Origin: Sclerodactyla briareus
Taxonomy: Eukaryota > Echinodermata > Holothuroidea > Dendrochirotida > Sclerodactylidae
Direction of reading: 5' to 3'
DNA length: 64,000 nt
Assembly: GCA_026419785.1 (NCBI GenBank)
Contig: JAODTK010002098.1
Span: 1 to 64,000 of the forward strand
This document shows, in pieces, positions 22,876-34,600 of this stretch (its first letter is position 1; the number at the start of each line of letters is the position of its first letter). The position numbers and the translations under genes are program-made. Under the pieces are notes generated by a model. The model was not told the DNA's origin and did not search any database. It was given only the letters and a program-made list of their open reading frames with translations.

Positions 22876-24857
22876 GTGAGTTTTATTTTGCATTCCTTAT
22901 CAACTTATCAAGCTCAAGTGTATGCCTTTTCATAGGTTTTGCTTACTGCGAATTGGTTCTGCTATGATACAGATTTTCCTCCCTGCCGTGACGAGTGGAG
23001 AACTCGAATTCGGATGATTACAAATGGTTTAGAGCAAATATCTCATGCAATTTTCTTGTCACAATATCAATTAACATAAGAATGAACAACGACTACGACA
23101 TTATGAAAAATAAAAAGCATGGAGAACCTGTGGGCAGAAGCTTGTTCAAATCAGGTTCACCGAAGGAGACTGCAACATGTACCATTCTGGAGGTCTTTTG
23201 GTATGATTCGACCAAACTCCGACTCTGCCAAATGAGCTGTCCGATCAGTTGAACTACTTGCATTTATTGTTAGAAAATGTCATATCTCGTACTATATTTT
23301 CTAACATAAAACATGCTGAACCTTCATTGGGACGATAGTAGTTAGTGTACAGAATCATTACCATAAAGGTGTATTTCGTGGCCATTCAGTACCCAAATTT
23401 TATTCCTCGATTGCACGTGGTGTGACAACTTGACCCGTGTCCAAATTATTCCTACCTCGAAAATGTCGAGGTTACGAGAAGGTAATCTGGGGTTATTTGA
23501 GGTGAAATGCTATTGAAATCCGAGTTCAGCAAGGAGTAAGGTGTGAAGAATACATGCCGCAATATCTCGTAATACTTTCAAATGTAAACTTCATATATGT
23601 TTCCCAGCATGGTTAGCTAGCTTGGGAGACAGCAGAACCAGTCACACAAACCGCGTCTATTTGACCCAAAGGAGGCATAAAGATTGCCATCAATTCATAT
23701 GATCAGGATGAACATCATTCTAAGCAAGACTTGCGTCTCCTGCAAAAGGACATCTCCTTCAAACGTTTACAAATCAAAACTAGAGCACTAATAGTGCCTA
23801 ACTAATAGTGCTGTACTCATCAACAAATGAAGAATCTGTGAACAGTCTGGAAGAATCACTGCCCCAAAAACATTAATGACAATGATTTTTAAGCGGAAAC
23901 TCTAGTAGTGTTTGTGGAAGTAGCATTTAGTAACTTCACACACTGTGGCCGTCTGGCCCTGTTAATGACCTTTACCTATCAATGGGCAACAATGAGTAAA
24001 AGTTTGGTCAAGATTCATCAGAGTGAATAATCCGGGCGGGCGGGCGGGAGGTGAGATAGATAGATCTATCAGAGCGATAGAGAGATCTATCAGATAGGTA
24101 GAGAGGTACATATATAGAAATGGTGGGTAACGGGACGTATGGGTAACTGGAATGAATGAAAACTATCACCAGCCTCAAAGGACACTAGGGTCAATTTTGA
24201 CAAACATATCAATTGAGAATTATATCATGTTGACTCGACCTGTTGATGCAACCAGAGGCCAAGGCAATGGTTCTATCAACACAGCCAGTATTAGCTACAT
24301 CAATGTCTATCGGAATAGGTTCATTATTGACATTCCATGTTTGTACGCTGATGCGTAGAGGGAACAACAGTCCGAAGCAATCGGGTCATTAGCCCGAAAA
24401 GTTTCATCATCATACCAATCTGATGATACGTTGGTGCTGCACGTGACTGTACCTCAGCTTCGATGGAGTGGCCAGTATAGAGTAACACTTGAATGTACTC
24501 GTTTTTAACTCATGACGCTACATTGAACAGATTCGCTTGTGAAATTCTGTAGCACTTCTATAGTGGTGCATAACTGCACATCGTTCCAATGACGGCTGGT
24601 GCAAGACTAATGGTCTCAGTGGCCCCAATATTGTATGTTGAAGTGAAACATGCACAAGTATCTCTATAGCTCAACACAACGACATTCAAAGTGTGCATAT
24701 TGTTAAAGCCGATGTGCCATTACAATCGGAGAAACTCGTTCGAGGTGTGGTTAAATATTCCGCGTTATTACTAAATGTGTACATAGTCATGGTGGCATTA
24801 TAAACGTGATATTATTCTCATGTACGGAGGCTTCTTTTCTGCTATTTCCATTTGCAG
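22876..24857. other. Last SOD intron
   Basis: Mostly unassigned. Contains a GGGCGGGCGGGCGGG string at 24034 followed by a GATA/GATCTATC-rich stretch to 24115. No other exon seen. Confidence 0.6.
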
Positions 24858-24968
24858 ATACACGCGGGGAGGATGACTTGGGCCGTGGGGGCTTCCCAGA
24901 CAGTCTTACAACCGGGACATGCTGGAGCTAGACTGGCTTGCTGTGTTATTGGAATATCTGAACATTGA
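24858..24968 (+). CDS. SOD: Cu/Zn superoxide dismutase, C-terminal exon with stop
   Basis: This is the terminal coding exon. It follows a good acceptor (CTATTTCCATTTGCAG). It reads IHAGEDDLGRGGFPDSLTTG, then HAGARLACCVIGISEH and TGA. The His of IHAG is the last copper ligand, the Arg of ARLACC is the substrate-guiding arginine, and the first Cys of ACC pairs with the GCQS cysteine. Two single-base indels are needed: one G missing in the GGGG run near 24866-24869 and one extra base near 24915. They compensate each other, which suggests base-calling errors in a working gene, though a young pseudogene is not excluded. The four exons give about 165 residues of SOD domain. No convincing polyadenylation signal was assigned. 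Confidence 0.92.
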   Translation: MHAGRMTWAVGASQTVLQPGHAGARLACCVIGISEH

Positions 24969-25320
24969 AGCATTCGATTGCACTGATATACAATCGAAGC
25001 CCACCCAATATGTCACAGAAGGCACTATCCAGACGATAAATGATACTCTGACAATCGACAAAATTGTCTGAACTTCCTGCTTGATCTATTGCTTATACGT
25101 CCTACACATCTGCGGGCGGGGTATCCCTTTACTATGACGTAAGGCCACCCAACGAACTCCATGATTCATGTTGTTATTCGAACTCTCCGTCTGTTCGGAC
25201 CAAAGCCCTTACACAATGACACCATCTGCTTGGGTCTTCGGAATAGGGGAAATGATTTTTTTTCCCCCTTTATCTATAACTCTAATGAAACCGTATTAAA
25301 CCATGGATAAGTGGAACCAG
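24969..25320 (+). other. Sequence downstream of the SOD stop
   Basis: Probably 3' UTR and flank. No unambiguous AATAAA-type signal before the next repeat. Confidence 0.35.
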
Positions 25321-25870
25321 TTTTTTTTATTCCTTGACTTGTGTGCCTGTGCGCCTGTGACGCCTGGCATGTAAACACCATATTACGACCCGCCGCAACT
25401 CATACTTGTATGTGAATTGCCCTAATGAGTAAAATGATCCTTGAGGTCAGGTCAAAGGTCACCTGAGGTCACCAGAAACAAAGTGTTGATTCCTTGTAGT
25501 AACGTGTGTACCGCTATCATGGTAGTACCCTCCCGTTTTAGGTTGTTTGAACAGGTGTAATCTTTGGGGAAATTGGGAATTCGTTAAAAAGGTATATATG
25601 TTGGCAAACTCGACCTCACCTAGATGAATTTCATACTTGATGTGTGTATCCCCTAATGAGCATATGATTCCTATCATTTTGAGGTCGAGTCAAAGGTCGT
25701 CTGAGGTCATAAGATGTCAGTGTGAAATCATTGTGAACAGTCCAGAACGGTGGTCTGATCTGATCTGATAGTTTTTGTATGAGGAGTACGCGAACCCTAT
25801 TGTTTTGGTGTGGGCCGGGAGTGATATTTTGACCATGCCGGCTTGTTAACTATACCCCATCGCATTCCAT
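25320..25870 (+). repeat. GGTCA-family repeat with stacked half-sites
   Basis: Starts with ATTCCTTGAC and a TG-rich tract, then two body units. AGGTCA boxes at 25444, 25449, 25456 and 25466 form an overlapping pair, a DR1 and a DR4. Confidence 0.78.
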
Positions 25871-26430
25871 CCGGATGTTCCAAGCTTTCAGCCGGGATCA
25901 ATAGGTAGGTAAGGTCTGGGAACCTTGGTTAACTCGCTGGGCCAGAGTGCTTGCTCAGACCGTGGGGCATTTATTTTTTTTTATGAAATGCCCAATATGT
26001 TTAATTGGTCAACATGACACGTTCTTAGTCACTAAAAGTAGAAGATCACTGTGACCAATAGACTCGAGGCGGAATCATAAGGCTATCGGCTTCCCGGTTA
26101 ATTCAAGGCAGCACACAATTTGTTTTATCGCGATACGTTGAACGTTGACAGTTCAATCCTTTCCCATCCTATATCTACTGTAACTGCTTGTGTGTGGAAC
26201 AGATCCGGTTTGCTCAATAGTTAGTAAAAGGATGCTGGGGAACAATCGCTTTATGTTGTATATAGAACGGCACTGAGCGTAGTGTATAATGTCCTTTCTT
26301 AACATGTACATCTGTAATTTTAGAACAAAAGTCAGTAAAAGAGTTTCAGACTCGCTGAAGATAATTCATTCACAGACAGGATTCTGACCACCTGATGGGT
26401 GCGTAGATGTACCTATCTTGCCACGGGGCT
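25870..26430. other. No identifiable feature
   Basis: Non-coding sequence. A trace of the GGAATCATAAGGCTATCGGC block at 26070. Confidence 0.4.
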
Positions 26431-26880
26431 GTATATTGTTTTATGTTACAGTATAAACACGTCAGTTCTACTACAATATATATCCATAGTCATGGAACCT
26501 AATGTAGTTCTTATATAATTTGCCACACTGGTTCTTTCGCTCCTATTGGCGTCAACAGAGTTTTATTTTGTCTCAATGCGGTAGTGGTGTTGTAACAAGA
26601 TAACTTCGAAACCTAGATTAAAGGAATAAACAAACGGGAGCACAAAGGGTAAAGCATCTGTGTTTTTTATTAGTTTTTTTTTCTTTATTCCAATAACTGG
26701 TAATCAAACTGATTACTTACGTCAGGTTTTTCAATTGTTGTTATTTATAGTAAAATGACATGTCATTTTAACCAATATATAGCCATCATAGCATGGAACA
26801 TATATGGTTTCTAAATATGATTTTGTCATTAAGATGCATCTTTCGCTTTTTTGGCGTCAAACTAGTATGGTACGTGGCTA
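26430..26880 (+). repeat. Degenerate direct repeat, about 305 bp apart, upstream of gag remnant
   Basis: Two copies share, in order, an ATATAT..CCAT..GTCATGGAAC block, a TTCTTTCGCT..TTGGCGTCAA block and similar spacing. TTGGCGTCAA resembles a tRNA primer-binding start placed just after an LTR. The copies may be LTR ends or duplicated leader sequence. The distance between equivalent points is roughly 305 bases. Confidence 0.35.
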
Positions 26881-27039
26881 TATGCGTTTTGTTTGTACTC
26901 GACCTTGGTTTGAGGAATCAGTAAAGCATCCGTGATATTTAGGCACTTGCCGGGGAAGACGGATAGCGGAGTGCGAAGTAAATTGGTTATGGTAATAATG
27001 GGTTTTGTGTATTTTCAGTGTGACTTTTGTTATTTCGGG

Positions 27040-27600
27040 TAGGATGGAGTCGCTGAGAATTGCGGAACTAGGGCGGTCATTTGACTTGAGCGGGAATGAG
27101 ATGTATAAGTTTGTCAAAGAGGACGAAGCTAGGACTGTACACCCGATGTCAGGGCACATCAGTTGGGAAAGAGTAGTTACGAAAAAGGTCAACGAGGGAG
27201 GACATGGTAGTAAGAGACTAGGGGTAACATTAGTTTGAGCGGATTCTCGCTGCTCGGAAATGGAATCGTGCTACAGAGTGGGCCGGACTATATGCGTTAT
27301 GTGTCCAACCCCTTTAACTCGCTGCTGATTACAACGCCTTGAAAGATTCCTCATTGCGTAATTGAATATCAGCTGAGAGACGAGCATGGATTTTGACAGA
27401 AATTCAGAAGAGCTAGAACGGAGTTTGGCGATGGTTGCAGTCAGTTTGCAACGGGAGTGGAACATCTGTTGACTAGTTGAGCCGAAATTGCTGAATGTGG
27501 AGGACCTCAAGTCTCTGGTTGACTTGTTACGGGAATACTGATGCTTATGTTGGCCATAATAGACAGGTGGTTTCCATTCGTGCCATATCATTAATATTAA
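27040..27600 (+). mobile_element. Ty3/gypsy-like gag remnant
   Basis: Plus strand reads MESLRIAELGRSFDLSGNEM and YKFVKEDEART (27045-27140), resembling the opening of many invertebrate gypsy gag proteins (LGRELGL.G.EL..FV.E). After a gap comes FGDGCSQFATGVEHLLT (about 27415-27475), and in a shifted frame LNVEDLKSLVDLL (about 27490-27530), like the SCAN-type FEGLVDLL..EQ box of gag. Stops and shifts are present, and no protease or polymerase follows. A degenerate direct repeat at 26430-26580 and 26735-26880, each ending in TTGGCGTCAA, may be leader or LTR material. Identification rests on short motifs only. Confidence 0.42.
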
Positions 27601-27880
27601 TGAATGGGCAGGTCTTCAAAGGTTTAAATACCCGCAACGTTGTTCCAACTTGAGGAAACGTGGCATTTTGTATTGGTAGATGGTTTAGTATATGTATGAG
27701 TGTTTCATTGTTTTGTAATCACATGCGTGAACTTTCCACATTTTAGCAACGTTTTCTGGAAAGTCTGTTCTCTCCATAAATGTCCTGGACATTAAAATGA
27801 AATTTTGTGTTCGCTTAATAGCGAGGAATCACGTGGCTATTCGGCTCTTGGTTTTTACACCCAGACTACCCTCTTCTTTG

Positions 27881-28480
27881 TAGCGCAAACCAACTATGCT
27901 GGTTGAGCTATTGGTATCTATCAATCTGTCTGTCTGCTGTCTCCCAAACACTCATTCATTGACCTTTGGGACACCTTTGACCCTGTGAAGGTCGACTGGG
28001 AGGGGGTAGGTCAACACAACGCCACTTTGTGAAATTGCCTTTTGGCTCCCAAAGTCATTCTTCGTTGGATGTTGAATCATGAGACATGTTTCACTTTGTA
28101 AAAGTCAAGGTCGAAGGTCATCGAGGGGGCACTATAGGCCATAATGTGTCAAATTTCAAATGTAAATTCTCCTGCAAAGTACATTAGATTCTCTTGAAAT
28201 TGTGTCATAATGTTCCTTAGGAGGAACTCTTTCCAGCTTAATTGTTTGCAGATTTTAGACACGTCATAAAAGTTAAAACAGTAACATTCGATGAAAAACG
28301 GTCATTCTTCGATGGAGTTGATTAACCCAATGGTTCATTGGCCCTTTGGGATATTTGACCATGTGAAGATCAAGGTCAAGAGTCATTACAGGGGCACAAT
28401 AGGCCATTGTTTTTTAAAACTGCCTTTTTGGCCTGAACCCGCCCTGATGCTTCCTGGCGGTTAGATAGATTTCATCCAGG
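27881..28480 (+). repeat. TAGCTCAACC-hairpin family element
   Basis: The hairpin TAGCGCAAACC..GGTTGAGCTA (27881-27910) is followed by a TATCTATC/GTCTGTCTG tract, then a body with TTGACCTTTGGG, GACCCTGTGAAGGTC and AAGGTCGAAGGTCA boxes in two units. Confidence 0.68.
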
Positions 28481-28809
28481 AATGGAAATTACATGGCTTG
28501 CATGAAATATATAAGACATACGAGGTGTAGGACATCTGGAAATGTAGAACAGCAAGCATAAAATACAAATGCGAGCAGAATGGAAAAGATAAACAAAAGA
28601 CCCATGTGTGTGTGCATGTGAGAGGCGTTGTAAAACGTAAAAAACATATTAAGAATAATTATCGAGATTACGACAGAATATAAAAAAAAATCCTAGTGCT
28701 TGCCCAACAAAGGAGGGAGGGTAACGATTGGTGTATGCCCTTGGTGGCCTCATTCTTCCACTGTGTGGAATAATGGGATTTGCCGAATTTTCGTGAAGGG
28801 GGGTGGATG

Positions 28810-29345
28810 ACATCCTTAAACAAGGCGATCTCCTCAGTGTCTCACCTGGTTGCGCGATCAGTGGTTTCTTCCATCAGTCACCATGCAAACAATGATAAGG
28901 CAGTCAATTATGTTGCTTTAGAAGCATTTACCAGAAACATATCTTCAGTGGCTAATTTCAAATTCATAAGGACTGATTGTTGACCATGTTTACTGAAGGG
29001 GTATTAAGTTTCGTGGAAATGTGACTGAAATGCCTGAATTATGCAAATTAGACACAATACTCAATTCCATGACCTACTTTTTCATTTTTTAAATCACAGG
29101 ACCAATGCGGCACAACTGATAGTTTCACGGGGATTCAACAAAACGTGAACATTTGCAGAACTGAAAGCAAATTATCCCCACACTGACCTAAATTATGCAA
29201 ATTAGACGACCTAATCAGCGTATTTACGCTGAAAATCGAACCAGTTCATCCACCTTATACCCTGAACTGTTGACAACCAAAGCACCATAGCAACTACGGA
29301 ACATCCGTAATCTTGCTAACGAGCTTCAACAATAAATACATAAAA
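28810..29345 (+). repeat. TTATGCAAATTAGACA-family repeat
   Basis: Opens AAGGCGATC-TCCTCAGTGTCTCACCTGGTTGCGCGATCAG, then CAAATTCATAAGGACTGATTG, ATTATGCAAATTAGAC twice, and ATCTTGCTAACGAGCTT near 29310. It stops where the LINE fragment begins. Confidence 0.75.
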
Positions 29346-29374
29346 AAGGCTAACCACCCTTAATCACTGAATTA

Positions 29375-30180
29375 CTTAATCAGTGAAATTGTGTCCAAAA
29401 TCAAAACTTTCCATACTGCCATACTGTAAGACCAAACACACCAATAACTGAATAATAGAGTTATAAAATTCGGAAGAGTCAAGCTTACGCATAAGTACAG
29501 TCCATAGAGGTTGGAGGCGTTTGGCAACAGTCACCATGGGCGTCCCCACATAGTTTAACATCGAATAAAGACACCAAGTATTGTACTATTTCTCTATAAC
29601 TTATGGTCTATGTCAGTAAACATTCCTTTTCTTACTAACATTTAACTGGAGGTAATTCCTGTCACATGCAGTAACAAAATCATCAATTTGTCTCCGATAG
29701 TTCGCATCGTCATCATCTTTGATCATGCCAATAAGTGCTGTGTCATCAGCAAATGTGACTCTCCAGGGCAACAAGGATCAGTGGAACTTATTCAGAGACA
29801 AAAGTAGGGTGCAAGTAACGGTGGCCTTGGGAACTCGTGAGTTACAATTCAAACCATCAGATATAGCATACGACCGACCGATGCTGGACGAACATTGGGA
29901 CTGCATGGTTAGTAAGATAGTAAGAACCCATCGAATCAACGCACAGGGCTAATGTCAGTTTTAAGGATCTAGCTAAAATGTGGGGCTGGATTGTATTAGA
30001 GGCACATGAAAAAATCAAAGAACATAACACGAGCTGGAACATCACCATGTCGCCGCAGTGCCCCCGCAAACCGTGGGAATATAAAGTGTCCAGTTGTAAA
30101 CAATATAGCATCTGTGTTACGATCCTTCCGATAGGCAAACTGGAAATCATCCATTAGAGGACTCGCTACGATAGTTCAAG
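29375..30180 (-). mobile_element. LINE reverse transcriptase palm fragment
   Basis: Minus strand, in several frames: FAYRKDRNTDAI (about 30140-30105), FFDF and NTIQPHILA (about 30025-29975) corresponding to the FLDFSSAFNTI block, then FADDTALIGMIKDDDD (about 29757-29715) with the catalytic ADD, RQIDDFVTACDRNYLQLNV (29700-29645) and KRLQPLWTVLMRKL (about 29520-29480). These are consecutive RT blocks of a Rex1/Jockey-like LINE. It sits between dispersed repeats with no visible 5' end or tail. Broken by stops and shifts. Confidence 0.77.
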
Positions 30181-30264
30181 AGGAAACGTTCAAATGATTT
30201 CATCACCACAGACGTGAGGAGGCAACTGGACGAAGGTCGTTCATGGTGATTATCACTGATTTTT

Positions 30265-30560
30265 AGCTCAAACCAGCTGGCTGGTTGAGCTGTTATAATG
30301 GTACGGTGTCTATCTATCCATCCTATCCTCTCCTATCTACAGAAGTTGATTTTCGTGATGCTCGCTCAGTGTCATCATTGGGTATTGGTTCTTCTGGGGT
30401 GTCTGGGGAATTTTTCGAGGTCCAAGTCCCATTTGGCCTGAGGTCCATTTTTGAGAAGTTGCCACTCACCAATGAGTGACTTTGATACATCTCCTCCCAC
30501 AAGCCTTAATGTATTTCGTTGGGACTCTCACCTCCTGGAAACTACTGCTGGGCTCTGGAC
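30265..30560 (+). repeat. TAGCTCAACC-hairpin family element, partial
   Basis: The hairpin AGCTCAAACCAGC..GCTGGTTGAGCT (30265-30291) is followed by a TCTATCTATCC tract and GAGGTCCAAGTCCC-type body. Confidence 0.62.
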
Positions 30561-32160
30561 ATGAAATGGAACTTGAGTGTGGGTGCGATTATGTTTAAAG
30601 CTTTCATTCAAACTAGGCCATATAGTGAAAATATGTGTTGAATTCATTCCGATACGCATAGATCACGTTAGGATGTCGAAGGGCTGTGGTTTCTGCAGTT
30701 TTCATGGAGTTGAGAGGGATAATACCTTGAATGTTAAGGTTAGGTAGAATATTGATATTTATATATACTATTGCATGATGGGAGTGGGCACGTCCCTCCT
30801 TTTTGAATGCTTGCGAGTGGCAATGGTTTTGCTGCACTGCTTTCCTGGTTACTGTTGACAGACCTGCTTTTCCTTGGGTACTGCAAAAACCGGGTGCTGT
30901 TAGTAGCAAGTCACTGCTTCCAGGACTACAGCTGACAGGGTGTTCGAGTGGGCAATGTTGTTTGCTTTCTGGGCTACAGCTGACAGGTGTTTTCCGAGTG
31001 GGCATGTGTCGCTTTCTGGGCTAAAGCTGGCAGGGTGTTAGTAGAAATAATGCTTTGCTTATTGTGTGCACAGGATCCAGCTGGGTGATGGTGCAATCGA
31101 TAGTCAGTGACCTGATTCAGCTGATATTACTGGCAATGAAAATCCAGGTTACAGTGGGTAACGAATGTGGCCACATGCAGTCACAGCTATACCTTTGCTA
31201 TACCTTGACAGGTATAGAAAATGATACAAAAGAACGATAATTCCTTTAAAACTAAATATATCTTTGAACTACAGCAGCGGTTTCAAATCAAGATCTACAT
31301 ATATATACTGCTGAAAGGTTTAAAATGGCATTTTGAAAATTGAAATTGTTGAACCAGGTAAACTCTAGAAGGAATCTCTACAGAACTTCTTCCAAATCCA
31401 TGAAATTCAATTCCTAATGATGTGTCATGGGGACATGTGTGCAGACAGGTACAACTATAGCACCTAATTACCTCACAGTATTTTTTGTAACCTTTGGTCC
31501 ATTCATTATTCCCTACCCTATGTTCATCACACCCTGTGCTCAAGTCTGTGAAGAAAATTCATGCAATAATTATCGAAGCAATTGAACTCTGCATTTGCAA
31601 TGACGGGCCCCAGAAAAAAGGTCTAATCCTTTACAGGATTGAATACTTTGACATTTAATATTCTATTTTATACACCCCCAGAATATTAGGTACTTTTCAA
31701 ACATCCATTAAGCACTAACAGCAGCAGCTATGTGACCCTGACCATAATGCACTGAATAGTTACATATGAAACTAGTGGGGTGGTGGGATAAAAGTCATAT
31801 GACCAACTGCTGTCTACTGATAATATAGGTGATATACAAATAATATAGGTGTTTTATCGTTTTACTTATTAAAGGAAACATAGTGACAACTTCATGCATG
31901 ATCATTACTGTAATCCCAATTTTATCATCTTTGATGAGATAATACATATATATTAGTATAAAATTGCAAATTGATTTCTTTGAAGGTAGTATTCTCTCAG
32001 AGCTGCATAGATCAAAGGAGCAGCGAACATGCCAATGAATAGTAATAATTAGTAAGTAGCCAGACTAACACCACCAGTTTAAATGTCATTTATGGGAGTT
32101 TTGGCAATTAGTTTTCAACTTCGATTTACTCAATTTTGGGAAATATTTGAAAGGAAATGA
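30560..32160. other. Mostly unassigned, with a short tandem repeat
   Basis: A roughly 48-bp unit (CTACAGCTGACAGG-TGTT-CGAGTGGGCA..CTTTCTGGG) occurs about 2.5 times at 30920-31045. The rest shows no gene or recognised repeat. Confidence 0.55.
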
Positions 32161-33215
32161 TGAAAATACTATGGATTACCAAGGCGATCACCCAGTGTCT
32201 CGCATGGTTGTGTGATCAGTGGTTTCTTCCATTAGTCACATGCAAACAATTATAAGGCATTCCATGTGTTGCTTTAAGATTTTGGTATTGGCATTCAACA
32301 TATATAGCCTTCTAATCATTGACCAATTTCAAATTCATAAGGACTGATCATTTAGTTTTGTGGAAATGTGACTAAATTTTGCAAGTTAGACACAATATTC
32401 AACTATTATTGACCCATTCCTCACTTTAAATATCTCAAGAACAATAGTGGGCTACATTTCATGGGAATCCAACAAACTTGAACATTTGCATGATGGAAGA
32501 AAGCAATTATACACACATGAATAATCCCCAGTGACTTGAGTCAATGTTAACATTTTTAGGGACTAAAGGTTAGGACCATACCCATCCAGCTTCATTAAAA
32601 AATTCTGGCGATCTTTAGAATTATGCATAAATTATGCAAATTAGACATGTTGAATGACCTCCAGTGACCCTGAATTAATTGATAAAAAAAAATGGAACTG
32701 AAGGTTAACCATACCCACCAGGTTTCATGGAAATCCACGCAACTACAAGATTTCACATAAATATGCAAATTAGATACATTAAATGACCTCCATTGAGTGT
32801 GAGACTGGAGGTTAGACCATATTCACCAAGTTTAGTGAAATTCATTATGCAAATTAGACAACTCAGCTAACATATTTTATGCTGAAATTCTAATCAGTTC
32901 ATCTACCTTATATCTTGCATCTATAGCCCAAACCATAGTGAGTTCCATAGCACCTATGGTTCATCCTAATCTTGCTAACCAGCTTAAATAATTACATAGA
33001 ATAGGCTAATTACCTCATTTAATAAGTGACTTTGAGCACCAAAATCAGATCGGGTTCATCCAACCCAAGACAACATATACAAAAAATTCATCAGAATCGG
33101 TCTACCATTTCGGCGAAAAAGAAATCCTGCTGACGAGGAAGTGGCACACACACACACACTTACACACACGCCAAAGTGATCGCTAAGTCTCTTCCTGAAC
33201 TTTTTCAGGCGAGAC
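32160..33215 (+). repeat. TTATGCAAATTAGACA-family element, near full length
   Basis: Runs from AAGGCGATCACCCAGTGTCTCGC at 32180, through five ATGCAAATTAGACA-type units, ATCTTGCTAACCAGCTT (32970) and CAGAATCGGTCTACCATTTCGGCG (33085), to a CA tract (33150-33170) and the hairpin GTCTCTTCCTGAAC..TTCAGGCGAGAC (33187-33215). Both ends carry GCGATCAC and GTCTCGC-type strings. It is non-coding and about 1.05 kb long. Confidence 0.8.
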
Positions 33216-33239
33216 AACAATCCGTTAGTCCCTACCAGT

Positions 33240-33700
33240 AACAGGGTTGTCAGACTATATCTCGTTCTAATAATATCTCGTTCTTATATAGCGCTTTTCC
33301 GTCAAAGACATGCTCAAAGCGCTTCAGATATTACCCCTGATCATTAGTGACTTGTCTCACTAGTACTATATAGCACGCACCTCTTGCTTGTTCTCTCCTG
33401 TTGCACCATTCCAGTACATCAATTCATCATGTCCCCCAGGGGACTTCCAATAGGGCTGCCACATTCGGTGCTCGCTACTTTCACACGTCACTTCACAAAG
33501 TCCACAGTAAACAAGTGGGTGGCGTGGATGGATGGAAATTCAGGAGACATGCCTTGTCAAACAGCATGCGGAAAAGTCCTCGGCTTCCAATGGGCTCCGA
33601 ACTCGCAATCATTGGTTTCGCAGTCTGGGAGCTTCACCGATGAGCTAATCCGCAAGGTGTCACAGCCCCGCTCCCCTATTATTCAAGGCAATCCAAATTT
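33240..33700. repeat. Dispersed module with TATATAGCGCTTTTCC..CAAAGCGCTT
   Basis: The inverted AGCGCTTTT/AAAGCGCTT pair at 33286-33335 is a very common marine-invertebrate repeat signature. The downstream GGGCTGCCACATTCGG part may belong to it. The 109-codon frame here (33384-33713) has no recognised domain. Confidence 0.4.
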
Positions 33701-34600
33701 GTTGTTGTTTTAACATTGCTTTCAGCACTCAGCTACCTGTTAGCATTAGCTGGGGGGGGGGAAGGGGGTTGGATACCACCTGGTTCACCTAAATATAATC
33801 TAACAATCCTCTATTCCAATATACAGGATAAACCAAGGGGTAAACAAGAACAATTATATGATATTAATAAAAAAAAAAACATTTCACAGGACAAAGAATA
33901 TCAGATGAAAATCTTGAAAGCATCTGTAAAAAAATGGCAATACTTTTTTAGACACTCTAGCACATTACGTCAAGTGTAAACCAGTATTTGGCAAATATAA
34001 ATAAGAACAAGAGGCAATAGAAACAATGATATAAAACCTCTCAACAAATTAATACAAAGGCGTAGCTGTATAATCAACCTATTCAAAGTTACAGCTGATA
34101 TAAGGAAAAATCTTGCAATTGTTCTTGGAGAGAACAAAAACTGAACATCAATGCTTTTCTACAAAGTAAACCTAATATTTCATTCTTGTTCAATGCAACT
34201 CAAACCTGTCAAGGTTCACAACAGGTAATGATAATTCCAGTTTTATAAAATCTGTTTTAAGCACCGTCTATGTTTACAAGAGCAGCCTAGCACAATTAAC
34301 CTTCTCCACACTTCTCCACACCAGTTTTTTCGTAACTGAAGCAATAAACTGTTGCCTTGAACAAGATGCTCCTCACACAGGCGATGATATCTGGTTCACA
34401 CTCATCTGGTAATGACTGTACAGTGCTTTTAGAGAAATACATTCCTGAAATTACTTTCAAGTCAACCATAGCATAATTATGACAGCTGACTCGAGTATCA
34501 TCAGAATAAACACTATTATATTGATATTTTCCACACAGGTACTCAATTGTTATCAGTTCATATTATGTCAAAACCAAGCAGTGCCATATGTCTCATATCA
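33700..34600. other. No identifiable feature
   Basis: A/T-rich sequence after a G-rich run at 33751. No supported exon. Confidence 0.45.
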
